From: Gymnopilus junonius
Taxonomy: Eukaryota; Basidiomycota; Agaricomycetes; Agaricales; Galerinaceae
Reading direction: 5' to 3'
Assembly (NCBI GenBank): GCA_015501075.1
Contig: JADNYJ010000097.1
Coordinates: 62,001 to 126,000, forward strand
Length of the DNA stretch: 64,000 nt
Positions 46,685 to 58,046 of the stretch are shown here, in pieces. How positions within the stretch are numbered: position 1 is the first letter of the stretch; the number at the start of each line of letters is the position of its first letter. Under the pieces are notes generated by a model. The model was not told the origin of the DNA, did no database searches, and was given only the letters and a program-made list of their open reading frames with translations. Both the position numbers and the translations under genes were made by a program.

Positions 46685-47980
46685 CTTATTCTTGCGCTTT
46701 GAATTCGCTTTCGGGTTTGAGGAGTTGGTTTTGAAAAAGAAAGAATGCATTGCTGGGTTTTATACTGGAGAAGGGTGCTGTTTCTGGGGGTTCAAATTTG
46801 CTACAACTGAGACAAAGATATACCATTTACCACAACTATAGGCACTGCATCACTTGCTGTTGCCGCGAGTCTTCCGCAGGCACCTTGGGAAAGGAAGCTG
46901 TATCATAGAAGGAATGCTGCAAGAAGAATGCATCTAGAATGAACTGCCTTCGAGCTTATATGCTACGACCAGCTTCCTTTTTCCAAGTGAATAGTATATA
47001 TTTGCTTTCAACTGCACTGACTTGGACAAGTCTTGGATATGAGCGACGCGCAACTGACCTAGATGTAATCAGGGAAGTTCCAAAGCAGTGCTTCCACCAT
47101 ATGGAGTTTCATTTTGGTAAGTCACCGTGATCCGTGGACCTGCTGCTCTCGATGATGATCAAAGGGTTGACATCTGAAAACTCCGTGAGGTCCCCCCTAG
47201 GTCGGGTACAGCGGGCTACACATGGGGTCCTGGTCAGGGTCCCCTATACTGTTGCATTTCATTCAATTCACCACCCCCTGTGACCTGTGACCTGCCCGGT
47301 GAAATGCCAGGTTCACCAGGTGGGCTTGGGACCTGTGACCTACCTAAAATTTCACCGGTCTTACAGAGTTGTCATGGTGGACTGGTAGTATGCATCAAAG
47401 TAGTTCAATGACTGTTGGGGCATAGGCGACAACCCGAGTATCTGACATTCAGTTGGAGATTGAATACTTACCTTAGATAGTAGGTACGATTGAGATTGTA
47501 GTATATAAACAGCTGTCCGAGAAGGACGGAATGTAACTGTTCTTGTACCTGAATCCTTACCTTCCTTAAAGGGAAGTTAAAGGGTTTTATTAAATGCTAC
47601 ATATGTAGACTACACCATTGCCAAAGGGTTATAGGCCCTGGGCTTTAACAACTTCAAGAGTGTTTAAACCAAGGGGGTCCTGGGCCGTAAATCCCGGAAC
47701 CTACCCCGGGCGGTTGGTTCGGCTGTCAGGCCATTAGAAAATTTTGGGAATACCCTCCATAGGGCACGAAATTGGTAGGAAATATGGCTCAGAAGTGACA
47801 TACCAAAGTGGATTCATGCACAGAGCAAGTCCTGGATGTATATTTCATAGAGAAAAAGTAATAACTAGTCTGTAGACATGATATTGGAGGTTATTATATA
47901 ATGATCAGATAAGATCAAGATAAGACGAAACATAGCCCAGACTACAGGCATAGGAGAGCGACGAAATCTACACTTCGCAG
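46685..47980. other. gene-poor DNA with possible retroelement debris
   Basis: From 47414 the sequence TGTTGGGGCATAGGCG... begins like an LTR and is followed within ~100 bases by GTATATAAAC, a possible TATA signal, but no matching partner LTR lies in the window. Short reiterated motifs (CCTGTGACCT) occur at 47270-47345. Nothing codes convincingly for a protein. Confidence 0.3.
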
Positions 47981-48403
47981 GTCAAAATAGCGACGGAAAG
48001 GCATCATATACAAGGGCTGGATGATTGCTTGTGTGGCCTAAGGGTTGATCCGACTGCCGACGATGTAATTGAATGCAAAAGACCTGGATGTGAGATGAGA
48101 TGGGTAAGTATTCCTATGATTATTCACATATATTCTCCCTAACAAACTGAATCACTGTTTATCTCATTCTAGTACCATCTAATATGTGTATCCGCAGATC
48201 AAGCGCTGCACAATTGGGCTTGCGAGGCTTGTACGAAGTCCAAGAGTGGACGAGGAGGAAAAGTAGCACAGTGATGATGTCATGTTTCCTAATTTAGATA
48301 TGCAGATCAATCACGTGAATGGGCGGTTGGTTCGAGGAGGCCGTTAGAAAAAATATGGAGGATAGTTGACCAATTTATATCCCAGTACCCCCTTGGTTTA
48401 AAC
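47662..48403. repeat. paired inverted and direct repeats flanking a PHD-finger fragment
   Basis: GTTTAAACCAAGGGGGTCCT... at 47662-47684 recurs in reverse complement at 48381-48403 with one mismatch in 23 bases. Inside that pair, a direct repeat beginning GGGCGGTTGGTTCG occurs at about 47708-47745 and 48321-48358. The arrangement brackets the PHD-finger fragment. It may mark the ends of a small mobile unit or a scrambled LTR edge. Confidence 0.5.
47981..48274 (+). pseudogene. orphan PHD-type zinc-finger fragment with an intact intron
   Basis: Two exons, 47981-48103 and 48173-48274, joined by a standard intron (GTAAGT...TTCTAG with a CTAAC branch site), encode a PHD-like finger: DDCLCGL, VIECKRPGCEMRW, YHLICVSAD and NWACEAC, then GRGGK and a stop. 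The order C-x-C...C-x4-C...H-x2-C...C-x2-C fits a PHD finger. The piece opens right after an AG acceptor (CTTCGCAG) and no upstream exon or start codon was found. Similar stand-alone fingers ending in W-x-C-E-x-C...GG-K are, from memory, common near large DNA transposons in mushrooms. It may be a captured or truncated gene piece. Confidence 0.6.
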
Positions 48404-48473
48404 CCTTGCGAATTCAAAGCAAACAGTGACATCAAATCAATCAAGTCTATATTTATCAAGATCAAGATTCACG

Positions 48474-49846
48474 ATGGCAATTACCAAAGTTGACATACGT
48501 GTTGCTCAATCAATCACAAAGCTTCTGGAATTGCTCAGAGACAGCAACTGGATAGCCTGGAGGACCAGAATGGTTACAGCGCTAAAGGTTTGCTGTGTCC
48601 TAGAATATACTAAAGGGACTATTCTGAAGCCTGGGACAGATGCATCTACAGAGGATTTAGATGCCTGGCACTTTAATGATTCTTATGCTCAGTTGCTGAT
48701 CCAGATGAACATATCTGATAATCAGCTTATTCACATGCAGAGCACCCAGACTGCCAAGGAGATGTGGGATAATCTCGCATCAGTCCATGACATCAAGGGC
48801 AGTTACATTGCGATTTCTATTCTTCACAATCTATTTAAAACTTCCGCAAATGAAGGTGATGACATCATCACACACCTTAACGCACTCAAGAAGTTATGGG
48901 AGTGCTCTAATACTATGGACGAGAATAGTTGGATCCCCAACAATCAATTTAAAATTATCATAGCATTGTCCTTGCCTCCTTCCTGGGACATGTTTACTGA
49001 TCCATACATTAGTAAGCAGAAAGACCCAGAAGAGAACAAGTCGAAGCTAAAAATAAAGTCACAATATTTCATCGGTATTCTAATGGAGGAATACTGATGA
49101 CGCCAGGAACATGGTCTAGCCTCAGATCAAATAAATTATGTCAGTGATCCAGGCCAAGGCCAGAAGCACAAACTTGCAAACTGCATTGGTGCAACGGTGT
49201 ATTCGGGCACTAACGAAGACAAATGCAAGCACTGTGGTCATGATAATCACAAGACCGTCGATTGCAAATACCTTGGACAGGAGCATTGCTCCCTTTGTGG
49301 ATGGTTCAGCCATGGTGCTGGGAAATGCTGCCGCAAGGGGAAGCCAGAGGGTAGCTCAGCCAAACAACCGCAGAAGAAGCAGAAGGTTGGCTAGACCCAT
49401 CAGACCACATGCACGGAGACTCGGGATCCTCAGGAGGATGAGGCATCTGAGGACAGCATGGTAGCATTCATTAATAATATGGAAGATATTCAAGAAGACA
49501 GAACAGTAGCTTATAATTTTAGCAACTACAATCCCCATAATTACACCAGAATAGATGAGCGAGTTATCTATTATGATTGGCTTGCTGACTTGGCAACAAC
49601 TTCTCATGTCACAAATCAACATGATGCATTCATTACATACAAGCCCCTGAAGAACACAGTAGTTCAAAGCATAGGAGACTTGACTACATGCACTGTAGGG
49701 AAAGGAACTATTGAGTTAGAATCAGCAGCCAATGGACATAAATATATTGTGAGGATTGAAGATGTCCTTTATATCCCTAATAATTGCAACAATCTTATCT
49801 CACTTGGCAGATGGGATGCCGGCAGCGGCTGTTATCTTGGTGGGAA
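48474..49846 (+). pseudogene. copia gag and protease remnant
   Basis: ATG 48474 (MAITKVDIRVAQSITKLLEL) opens a copia Gag: SNWIAWRTRMVTALK, AWHFNDSYAQLLIQMNIS, TAKEMWDNLASVHDIKG, FKIIIALSLPPSWDMF. The frame stops near 49097. A zinc-knuckle region follows in another frame (CKHCGHDNHKTVDC at 49218-49260, and CSLCGWFSHGAGKC). The protease region has WLADLATTSHVTNQ (about 49580), where the usual active-site serine (Asp-Ser-Gly/Ala) is leucine; a TCG to TTG change would do this. Then GTIELES, VLYIPNNCNNLISLGRWDA. The hAT element interrupts immediately after this. Confidence 0.8.
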
Positions 49847-49858
49847 CAGTGTTGTAGT
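49847..49858 (+). repeat. hAT left terminal inverted repeat
   Basis: CAGTGTTGTAGT, matching the reverse complement of 53056-53067 exactly. Confidence 0.85.
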
Positions 49859-49968
49859 CTAAGGCCTTATTAAGGCCAAAATTTTCAGCTAAGTCTTAGG
49901 TCTTAGGTACGACTCTTAATTAAGAGTTTATTTAAGGCATTATTTAAGCCTCGCTGGCCATCATTATG

Positions 49969-52838
49969 TCAGCCATCAAAGTCGTCACCAGAGCCTTCCA
50001 GCTCGCTGTCATCAGGAATTCTCTCTTCATCAGCTTCCTCATCTGCCAGCAACTCCATGAGGTGAGCCTCTTCCGTGTAACCCTGCCGCCTGCATACCCG
50101 CCTCAACTGTACATCGACATCAGTCTCCTTATGCCCTCCAAATAAGAGATCTAAAGATCTAGGCAGCCACTTCGACCACGCACATCCATAGACAGCATTT
50201 GCAAGCTGATTGTTGTCTTCCGCCTCCGAATCCTGTTCCCGTTCCTTTTGTACCCACTTCGACATTTCCTTATGCCAACCCTGACGAGACTTCACCAGCA
50301 CTGACCGAGCTCATGTCTGCTCATCGTCATCTTCACTGCTTGCTTTGTCAACATCTTCCACAAGGTCAGCATATCGTGGGACAGCGAGAAGCTCCAATAG
50401 CTTCAATTTCTTGTGGTTTTGTCGCTTGGCGTGGTCTTCAACAAGGCCTTCTTCTTTGTGTGAAGCATGTATTTCAGCACCGACCTAGGAGGAGGTTAGT
50501 CTCTCGATGGTGAGTATTTGCGACACTTTTTGCACACCTTTGCCATCTTCTCAAGTTTTGGTAATTTTAGTTGGTTCCTGAGCCATGTCTTTTTGATCTT
50601 CAGATCGGAGAAATTTCGTTCTAACCCAGCTTGGTTTACAGACATACTCAGCAAAAGAATTGCAAAGTTTGCAAGTTCAGAAGTGGATGGGATGCTCAAG
50701 TACGTCTCCCACATTGCAAGAGGATCATCACCCTTGAACTTGGTAAGTATGACCACATCTCATAATCAAAATTCAAAAGCTTACATGGACATCTCGAAAT
50801 GTTTCCCTGTTCTTCTTCCAGTCTTCGAATGGCCCTCGCAGGGCCATGTACTTCAGGAACGCTTCTGAGACCTCTTTTTCCTTTGCTGCCTGCATAGTCA
50901 TGTGCAGAACCTCTTCGTCTTCGGGCAGTGGGATTTTCGGTGGACGAGAATTGACACATTTGTACATCTAATAGTGAAGGCATCCATGAGTTAGTTGCTA
51001 TAGAAAATGAATGGGACCGACCTTGATAAGAATACTATTGAGGGTAAGTGGACTTGCCCCAGCATTATCGCCAAAATGTGTAAGGCCTTCGAAAGGGTTA
51101 AGGATGAGAGCAAGGATGAACATCAGCTGATCCAGGGCCTTCCATCTCTTCTCAATTCTTTTCAACATACCAGCAGCGATGGTAGGCTTTGAATGTTTCT
51201 GAAAATATAAGAATATTCCTGCAAATGTTAAAAGTGCCTGGTCGGCATGCGTAGCGTCAGATTGGTTCATATTCAGACCAAAGCAGGTGGGCTCAAGATC
51301 ATCGACAACTGATTGAAGACAACGCCAAAATGCGCCATCGTCAATGCAGTCACAATGGATGATGGCATCATCCTCAAGCTTCTGCTTCTTCTGCCTGTTT
51401 TTTTCAGCCCCAACCTGAGCTGCAATTATGTCACCTCGCCTCGATATCACAGCATGTCGCATAGGATCCTTCAGATCAGTTAGGTGATCAAAAGCAATGA
51501 AATGAGTATTCCACCATGTCATATTCGCAACAAGGAAGGCTAGGACCTTGCTGGAGGGATCTCAGCCTGCACCTCATTGAACACCGAATGAACTCGGCCA
51601 TGGTTCAATACCCATCCAATAAGGTCCATTGCATCTTCAGCTACCTCAGCAGCTTCTTCGTTCTCTTCAAAATAATCACCAAGAATGAGTTGGAACTTTC
51701 ATCTCATTGTTAGCAAACAGATAAGACATCTACTTCAGAAATCACTCACCTGATGTGCACAGCATGGTGGACCAAACAACCACTTGCATTTCAACACCAA
51801 GTCCTTCCTTCCTCGTTGACTCCCACCATCATTATCACAGCAGAAACCAATGACCCTCACGCCATAAATGTCTTCTGCTTTATCAATCATCTCCATAAAT
51901 GCCTGACACATTGCCTCTCCATCCTTCCTGTGTGCTGTTGCCAAAATCAGATCAATAAGATATGTCTTTAAGAAAGCATTGGTGAGTGTACAGTCCAATA
52001 TACAGTCACCAAAAGACTTACCTTGCCCCCAACAGTCAGATTTACACTGCTTATTGAATTATGAGATTCATCTTTCCATCCATCCGATGCCATGACTGCA
52101 TACTTTCCCCGTAATGCCTCCTTCAAGAGCTTTGTGACAACGGAATTTGCATCATCAAGGAGCCGGCCAGACACCTGCTGGTGAGTTGGTATGACATCTC
52201 CAGCAGTCGCATGAAAGAGGTAGAAGAGCTTGATCACTTCTATATCTTCAACCCAACGAAAAGGCAAGTTGGCAGAGATGGTTGCAGGAGGAACTGGGTC
52301 TGGACAATCTTAGCCTGTTCCCCTGAAAAAGGAACCTGGATTCCATGAAACACTTGAAGCTTAGACTGTTTCAGTGATGCCTCGACTTTGGTAAGCAATT
52401 TTCTCTTCTTGGGTTGGCTGTCTTCCTCATCCTCGGAGTCCTCTGTACTCTCTTCCCAGCTTTCTTCTGCAGCTCTTTAGCCATATTCCTTGCTTCCCTC
52501 GATGCATTCAGACATGGATTATTGCCACTTTCCCAAGAATGTGCGCGATCATGGGAGCCTTGACCCTGAGTACTCCACCAATGCCCCTTTTACAAGCTGT
52601 CAATCAGAACTTTAGGTTTTATTAAGACTATCACATTCTAGTGAGTCGTGACTTGCCTTCAATAACCCATGATTCCATTGACAGCTTCGGTTTTCCATCA
52701 TCGTCAAGCTCGATAGCAGCACCATCAGGGCGTTCAGCCTCAATACATCCTCGACAGTGAGCACGTTGATGGGACCCATTTTGTTTTGCTCCCTTGATGA
52801 AGTGATTCCATAGAGGTCCTTTTCCCATGAGGAGGTAC
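49969..52838 (-). pseudogene. hAT transposase, degenerate, multi-exon
   Basis: From ATG 52838 (MGKGPLWNHFIKGAKQNGSH) a BED-type finger is visible (W-x-HF, then HCRGC). Next come FRWVEDIEVIKLFYL, the first catalytic aspartate region YAVMASDGWKDES, the second region IGFCCDNDGGSQRGRKDL, the stretch NMTWWNTHFIAFDHLTDL, a long helical insert, and near the C-terminus the hAT dimerisation block STSELANFAILLLSMSVNQA followed by GLERNFSDLKIKKTWLRNQL. Several introns are needed; one has a GC donor (GCAAGT, 52656-52651), a recognised minor splice class. Frames are broken in the region 52300-52600, so an active enzyme is unlikely without correction. Confidence 0.75.
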
Positions 52839-53055
52839 AAGAGGAGGAGTATCGTGCAGCAGATAAATTTGTTGGCAGACCATCAATTGATGATCACTAC
52901 TGATCACTGCTTTCATCGTACAGTCATATATTATTAGTCAGTTACCCCATTATGACTCTAAGACTTAGTTAAGGCTTAGAATGCCATTGGATATTTATTA
53001 AGCCTTAGTCTTAATATGTATTTAGCCCTTAAACCTTATTAAGAGATAAGTCTTC

Positions 53056-53067
53056 ACTACAACACTG
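53056..53067 (-). repeat. hAT right terminal inverted repeat
   Basis: ACTACAACACTG, the reverse complement of the left end at 49847-49858. Confidence 0.85.
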
Positions 53068-54520
53068 TCCTAGGCAAGGACTGAGATCTAATCCCCCACC
53101 ACCTGCACCGCAGAAACCCCGTGCCAGTTCATCAGGGGGAGCTGCTGGTGATGCTCCAAGAAGGAGCACTCGTGAGAGTAAAAGTATGCAAAAAGAAGGG
53201 AACATATACCCTCCTGGTACAGCCACCGATAGAGATCACCAGCATAGATTAGACATAACTGGATCTGCTCCAAATTTGTCTATGGCCTCTAGTGACCATG
53301 TGGCTGAGTACCCGTACAATCCCAATATGGGAGCGGAAGGGGGAGCACATTGGCATGCCTATTTACTTTCTAAGGTAATTTCCAATAGTGCACTTCCAGA
53401 TCCATTGAACGTCCGAAATTGGACTAGTAAAGATCTTAGACAGCTACCTGCCGATCAACAACAGGAATGGCACAAGGCTCAATTTGAAGAATTAGAGGCC
53501 CTTCATAAACAAAAAGTTTATGAGCTTGCTGACCTACCTCCAGGCCGAAAGGCCATCAAAAATCATTGGGTTTTTGATATCAAGTCTGATGGACATAAAA
53601 AAGCCTGTCTAGTTGCCAAGGGTTTTTCCCAAATAGAAGGCTAGACTATGATGAGATCTTCTCACCAGTTGTCCAGTTTGAGTCAGTCCAACAATCTAGC
53701 CTTAGCACACTTGAGAAATGGTGTATAGAGTCCCTTGATGTCAAATCAGCTTTCCTATATGGGAAACTTGATGAGGAGATATATATGGAACAGCCTGATG
53801 GCTTTACCATAAAGGGACAAGAGAAGAAAGTACTCTGCCTGCTCAAAGCTATCTATGGGCTAAAACAAGCTGCATGTGCATGGTGGTCTGAACTTGATCA
53901 CTCCCTTAAAGAGCTCAGTTTCACATGCCTGTATGCTGATGCTGGCATATTTGTCGCAAGACATAGCGACGGGACCCTTGTCATTATGTTGGCATATGTT
54001 GATGACATTATCGTCACAGGTTCTAACACCGAGTTAGTCCGACAGAAGAAGCAGCTATTTATGACTGCATGGGAATGTTGAGACCTAGGTGTATGTCAGG
54101 AGTTTCTCTGCATGAGAATCAGGTACATTAAAGGCAAGACCTACATCGATCAAATGCTGTACCTTAATAAGATTCTTACATGCTTCAGAATGATGAATGC
54201 AAAAGTGGCACAGACTCCATTACCTACCAGGTATAAGCCAGAACCCTTTACAGGCACAAGTTCGGCTTCACTTCAGTCAGAGTATCAATCGGTGATTGGT
54301 TCCCTGCTATATTTAATGCTAGGAACATGACCTATATAGCCTTTGCTGTAACACAGATGGCTAAGTTCACTGCAACCCATCTGATGAACATCTGAACCAT
54401 GCTAAATATATCATGTGCTACCTTGTTGGTATGTGCAACTATGCACTTGTGTTCGATGGAAACAGCGATAAAGGCTTGTATGCCTACTGTGATGCCTCAT
54501 ATGGTGATGACAGAACAGAG
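53068..54520 (+). pseudogene. copia reverse transcriptase remnant
   Basis: A Ser/Arg-rich leader (APRRSTRESKS) precedes copia RT: EWHKAQFEELEALHKQKVYE, LPPGRKAIKNHWVFDIKSDG, LVAKGFSQIEG, then, after a one-base loss near 53643, DYDEIFSPVV, SAFLYGKLDEEIYMEQPDGF, LKAIYGLKQAACAWW and the catalytic core MLAYVDDIIVTGS (YVDD at about 53995). Past a TGA at 54079-54081 it continues with DLGVCQEFL and IDQMLYLNKIL. A second TGA at 54328-54330 stands where LGTRPDIAFA is expected. RNase H starts (YCDASYGDD) and is cut by the Gypsy insertion. Confidence 0.8.
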
Positions 54521-54527
54521 CAGATAC

Positions 54528-54993
54528 AGTTATATACAGCGCCTCCGACCAACTCCGATCTCTGACTATACGAACTCCGACCTCATGATCCCCTCGAAGT
54601 ACTACAAGTCCCGGAACACGTAGACACTTAGATTACACGTAGCTAGTCAACTCCGAGTAGGCAGAGTAACTTACACGTCTGCCTGCTCACTAGTACACGT
54701 ACGGTCTCGCTTAGTTTCCTCCGTAGTATAAAAACCTTAGAACTATTATTAGGTACCTTAGTTCGTATATTGTTCATTAATCAATCCACGCTCTCTACTC
54801 CGCTCTCTCTCCGATCCGACTCCGAAATTCGAGACAACGTCCAGACAACGGAGCGCAACACACACGTTGAAGCTGAAGTCTCAACCCTACGTCTACATAG
54901 TTACGCTAAGACCAACTCCGACACCGACGTACTCCGACGTAGCTCGACGTGGATCCCTCTGCCTACTCTGCCCTTCTTCACGAGAACTTAACA
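54528..54993 (+). repeat. 5' LTR of the Gypsy element
   Basis: About 466 bases, from GTTATATACAGCGCC to GAGAACTTAACA, colinear with 62906-63379. A TATA-like GTATAAAAACC at about 54725 is the probable core promoter. The true outer edge may be a few bases to the left. Confidence 0.85.
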
Positions 54994-55030
54994 GTATATA
55001 TGAACTCATACCACTTCTGGACTCCTGACT

Positions 55031-56300
55031 ATGCCCACCACAACATCCCATACTACTGCCAACTCCCGTGCAGCCAGACAAAATGAATCCCGCACCATCG
55101 TGATTCAGAATGTCAGAGACTACCCTGACTGTCCAAACACACAACCTCCGACCCACCTAACTCCTTTACCCTCAGTACCCTCATCAATGAGACAAACCAG
55201 TCCCAACCCGTTGCCATCCCCTGGTGGTGAACCCGACCCCGACGATGATGGCAATGATTTTGACCACCACTCTGATCACTCCGATCATTCCGATCACAAC
55301 TCCGACTATGACCCCACTCCAAATCTCGCTGAAGCCATGATGCTCATGACCAAAGAGCTCAGGCGTCGCGATAGCCCTAAGGTTACCAAGACCAAAGCCC
55401 ATGAGCCTGACACCTTTGATGGCTCTGACACCCAGAAACTCAACGGTTTTATTTTACAGTGTAACCTCTACTTCCAAAACAACTGTGCCTACACCGCTGA
55501 TGAAGACAAGGTTATGTTCGCCCTCTCCTATCTTCATGACCTTGTGATGGAATTTTTTGAGCCTGCAATACTGGACTCAACAACTATTGAACCATGGATG
55601 GACAACTGGCAAGCCTTTATTGGTGTGCTGAAGTCTGAATTTGGTCCATTCAATCTGACCTCTGATGCTCTGTAGCCCTCGAAAACTTGAAGATGCCTGA
55701 GAACCAAAGGATCATCAAGTACAACGTGGAATTCAAGCGCTTGTCTATTCGATCGTGCTGGGACAGCGTCGCTCTCTGACACCGCTACTACTCCGGTCTG
55801 GCGGAATGCATCAAGGACGTTATGGCTAGCCATGGCAAGCCACAAACTCTCGAAGACCTTCAAGAGCTTGCCCAGGATATCGACACTCATTACTGGGAAT
55901 GCGTCTGCAAGAAGCCACGACAGGACAAGAATGCACAAAGGTCCTCCGACAAACTGTCCGATCGTACCTCCGACAAGTCCTCCGACAAACGTTCAAACCA
56001 CAACCACGGCAATAACAACAACAACAATAAGTCCTCGCAATCCTCTTCCTACCGCAAGAACAACTCGGGCAACTCCTCCAGCTCGAAAACCTCCAACTCC
56101 ATCTCCGACAAACTTGGCAAGGATGGCAAGCTGACCACCGAAGAATGCAAACGCCGCTTCGACAACAATCTCTGTCTCTTCTGTGGGTCGCTTGGACACT
56201 GAGCTAGCGAGTGTCCGAAGTCCACTTCCTCTGCCTCCAAGGCAAAAGCACGCACCGCCAAAGTTTCGAATCCCAGCACCGAGGATTCAAAAAAATAGTC
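55031..56300 (+). pseudogene. Gypsy gag with zinc knuckle, stop-broken
   Basis: ATG 55031 (MPTTTSHTTANSRAARQNES) opens a Gag with a Pro/Asp/His-rich leader and the retrotransposon gag fold: DTFDGSDTQKLNGFILQCNL, KVMFALSYLHDLVMEFF, WQAFIGVLKSEFGPF. The frame is lost near 55673. The same protein resumes (ENLKMPENQRIIKYNVEFKR, then a TGA at 55777-55779, HRYYSGLAECIKDV, LEDLQELAQDID) and runs through a Ser/Asn/Lys-rich stretch to a knuckle CLFCGSLGH, TGA at 56200-56202, then SECPKS. The TGA stands where an arginine is usual. Confidence 0.8.
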
Positions 56301-56439
56301 AGTGGTCCTCATCCCTTCGCACACACTGGGGATCGCGTTGACACTGGCTGTGTGCATACGAAGGAAGTAAGGCTCAATGCGTCCGCTCTTTCTGACCCCG
56401 ACTCTCTCTGACTCTCATTAACATCTCCACTCCGACCCG

Positions 56440-56612
56440 ACCTTAAGTCACTAACGTTAATTGACTCTGGCTCTAGCCATTGTTTTGTTGATACCCTTTT
56501 TATCCATTCTAATAATTTACTCCCTTCTCCGATCGATCCGGTTAAGCTCAAACTGATTGATGGCTCCTACGGCAACATGATTACTGAAACCCTCTCCATC
56601 CCGATTACATTA
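56440..56612 (+). pseudogene. Gypsy protease, left half
   Basis: The retropepsin active site is intact: TLIDSGSSHCFVD at about 56455-56492 (Asp-Ser-Gly). It continues LKLIDGSYGNMITETLSIPI and then loses homology at about 56613, where an insert begins. The right half resumes near 58211. Confidence 0.7.
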
Positions 56613-56732
56613 CGATGCTTTTACATAAGTAAAACATTGTTCTTTTAGAGGACGTTCTTGTAACGCTCTGTGATCCCGCAGCATCTCAACATGTCTGCAA
56701 TCAGGACGATGGCATGCTTGTTTGGCTTGGTC

Positions 56733-56843
56733 CGGCTGGCGGTTATATTTAGATTCAAATTATTTTTAAATGCTGCATCTTGTCTGCTGATATAAGCAGC
56801 GTCCCTCCGCCGCTTATGTAATATAATAAGTTACAAGGGCCAC
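56733..56843 (+). repeat. direct repeat a, with hairpin
   Basis: Starts GCGGTTATATTTAGATT and contains AAGCAGCGTCCCTCCGCCGC followed by TTAT, where the two arms can pair. Counterpart of 57938-58046. Confidence 0.6.
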
Positions 56844-57937
56844 TGGACCCTTCAAGCTCTGGTGCCTATTTATTTGATAGTTTTAGTACAGCTGTACCAT
56901 TGTACCCTGAATCTCTTATCCTATGTATATACATGAACAACTATATCAATATCTGCATTCAAAGGACTCAACAATACTGTCATGAAAACTAGTGTTTAAA
57001 AGTCTGGTCCAGTCCAGTTTTTGGGTGCCTGAGGACCCTAACTGAGACTGAGACTGGTTAGGTAAATTTAGAAATGTTCAAATAACTGGACCGGACTGCA
57101 ACTAACTGGTCTTGATCAGTTTTGTGTGGTTATTTGCAGTTATATAATTGGTTTTAACTGGTTACAGTTATAACCAGTTATCAACCAGTTTTCTTTGCAT
57201 AAATAATTGTTTTGTAGTATAAAATAAATTAATCACTATTTTTGTGGTCAAATGAGCCCAAGAACATCCCAAATGGTTGAGAAATGAGAAAATTAGAGCA
57301 GATTTGATGCTTTTTGCGAGTTTTGCTATAACTTTATCAATTCTCAACCAAAATTTACGTTTTTAGGGTTGTTCAAAAGCTACAATACGTCTCTATTATC
57401 ATATAAAATTTCAGAATTTTGACCAGTTTTGATCAGTCTCAGAATTCTAAAATTTGGACTAACCACTAACCAGACCATTGTTACAGTTACAATCAGTTAG
57501 TATATTTTGCAGTTACCATCAGTTATGGTCCAGTTCAGTCTTAGTTATTTTCCAGTTAACTAACCTAACCTTCAAGTACTAATAAAAACCTTTATCCTAA
57601 TGTATTCTCATCATTGGATTATTGAACCAGAGTCTGTTAAGAAATTGAGCAAGTTACACCAGGACACATATGCATGTGATCACTCATAATACTCACCCAT
57701 CACAACTTGTCTATCCTCCATACAAACACCATCCTCTCACCCTTCACCACTATATCACAATGGTTATTGTCACATGGCTATCTGATTATTGTCCTGAAGA
57801 CCCCTTCGACATTGAAAGAGAGAAGCATATGGTCAATAATGGTGTGAAGATTCTCATGCTGCTGCACTGCAACTAAGAAAGCTTTACCACAATATAAACT
57901 TCAACAAATGTCTTGTGTGCCAGCAGTGTGTGGTGAA

Positions 57938-58046
57938 AGGCAGCTATATTTAGATTTGACTTATTATTAGTATCCAGAGCTGGGTGTGTGATTATATCAG
58001 CAGCATTCCTCCGCTGCTTATATAATCTAATATCTGTGCCAAGGTA
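57938..58046 (+). repeat. direct repeat b, with hairpin
   Basis: Starts GCAGCTATATTTAGATT and contains CAGCAGCATTCCTCCGCTGC followed by TTAT. The arms and loop match repeat a with compensated or neutral changes. Confidence 0.6.

Larger units (their letters stand above)
49847..53067 (-). mobile_element. hAT-family DNA transposon inserted in the copia element, antisense to it
   Basis: The ends are perfect 12-bp terminal inverted repeats: CAGTGTTGTAGT at 49847-49858 and its reverse complement at 53056-53067; CAGNG-type ends are usual for hAT elements. Subterminal regions are rich in TTAAG/CTTAA motifs on both sides. The transposase reads on the minus strand between them. The 8-bp target duplication expected of hAT is not present: the left flank is GGTGGGAA and the right is TCCTAGGC. 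Copia integrase, which should bridge the flanks, is missing, so a deletion probably removed one original flank. Confidence 0.85.

Noticed and set aside
47414..47580. 5' LTR of the copia element
   Set aside because: It starts TGTTGGGG and is unlike the 3' LTR start TGTTGACATGATAAG; at best a different solo LTR.
49839..53075. 8-bp target duplication around the hAT element
   Set aside because: GGTGGGAA and TCCTAGGC do not match, so none is annotated.
54523..54527. GATAC as a Gypsy target duplication
   Set aside because: The 3' side reads CAGAG; the CAGAG pair at 54516-54520 and 63380-63384 is the better candidate.
57670..57876. 68-codon frame in the 1.6-kb insert
   Set aside because: No homology recognised, and it lies in AT-rich repetitive sequence.
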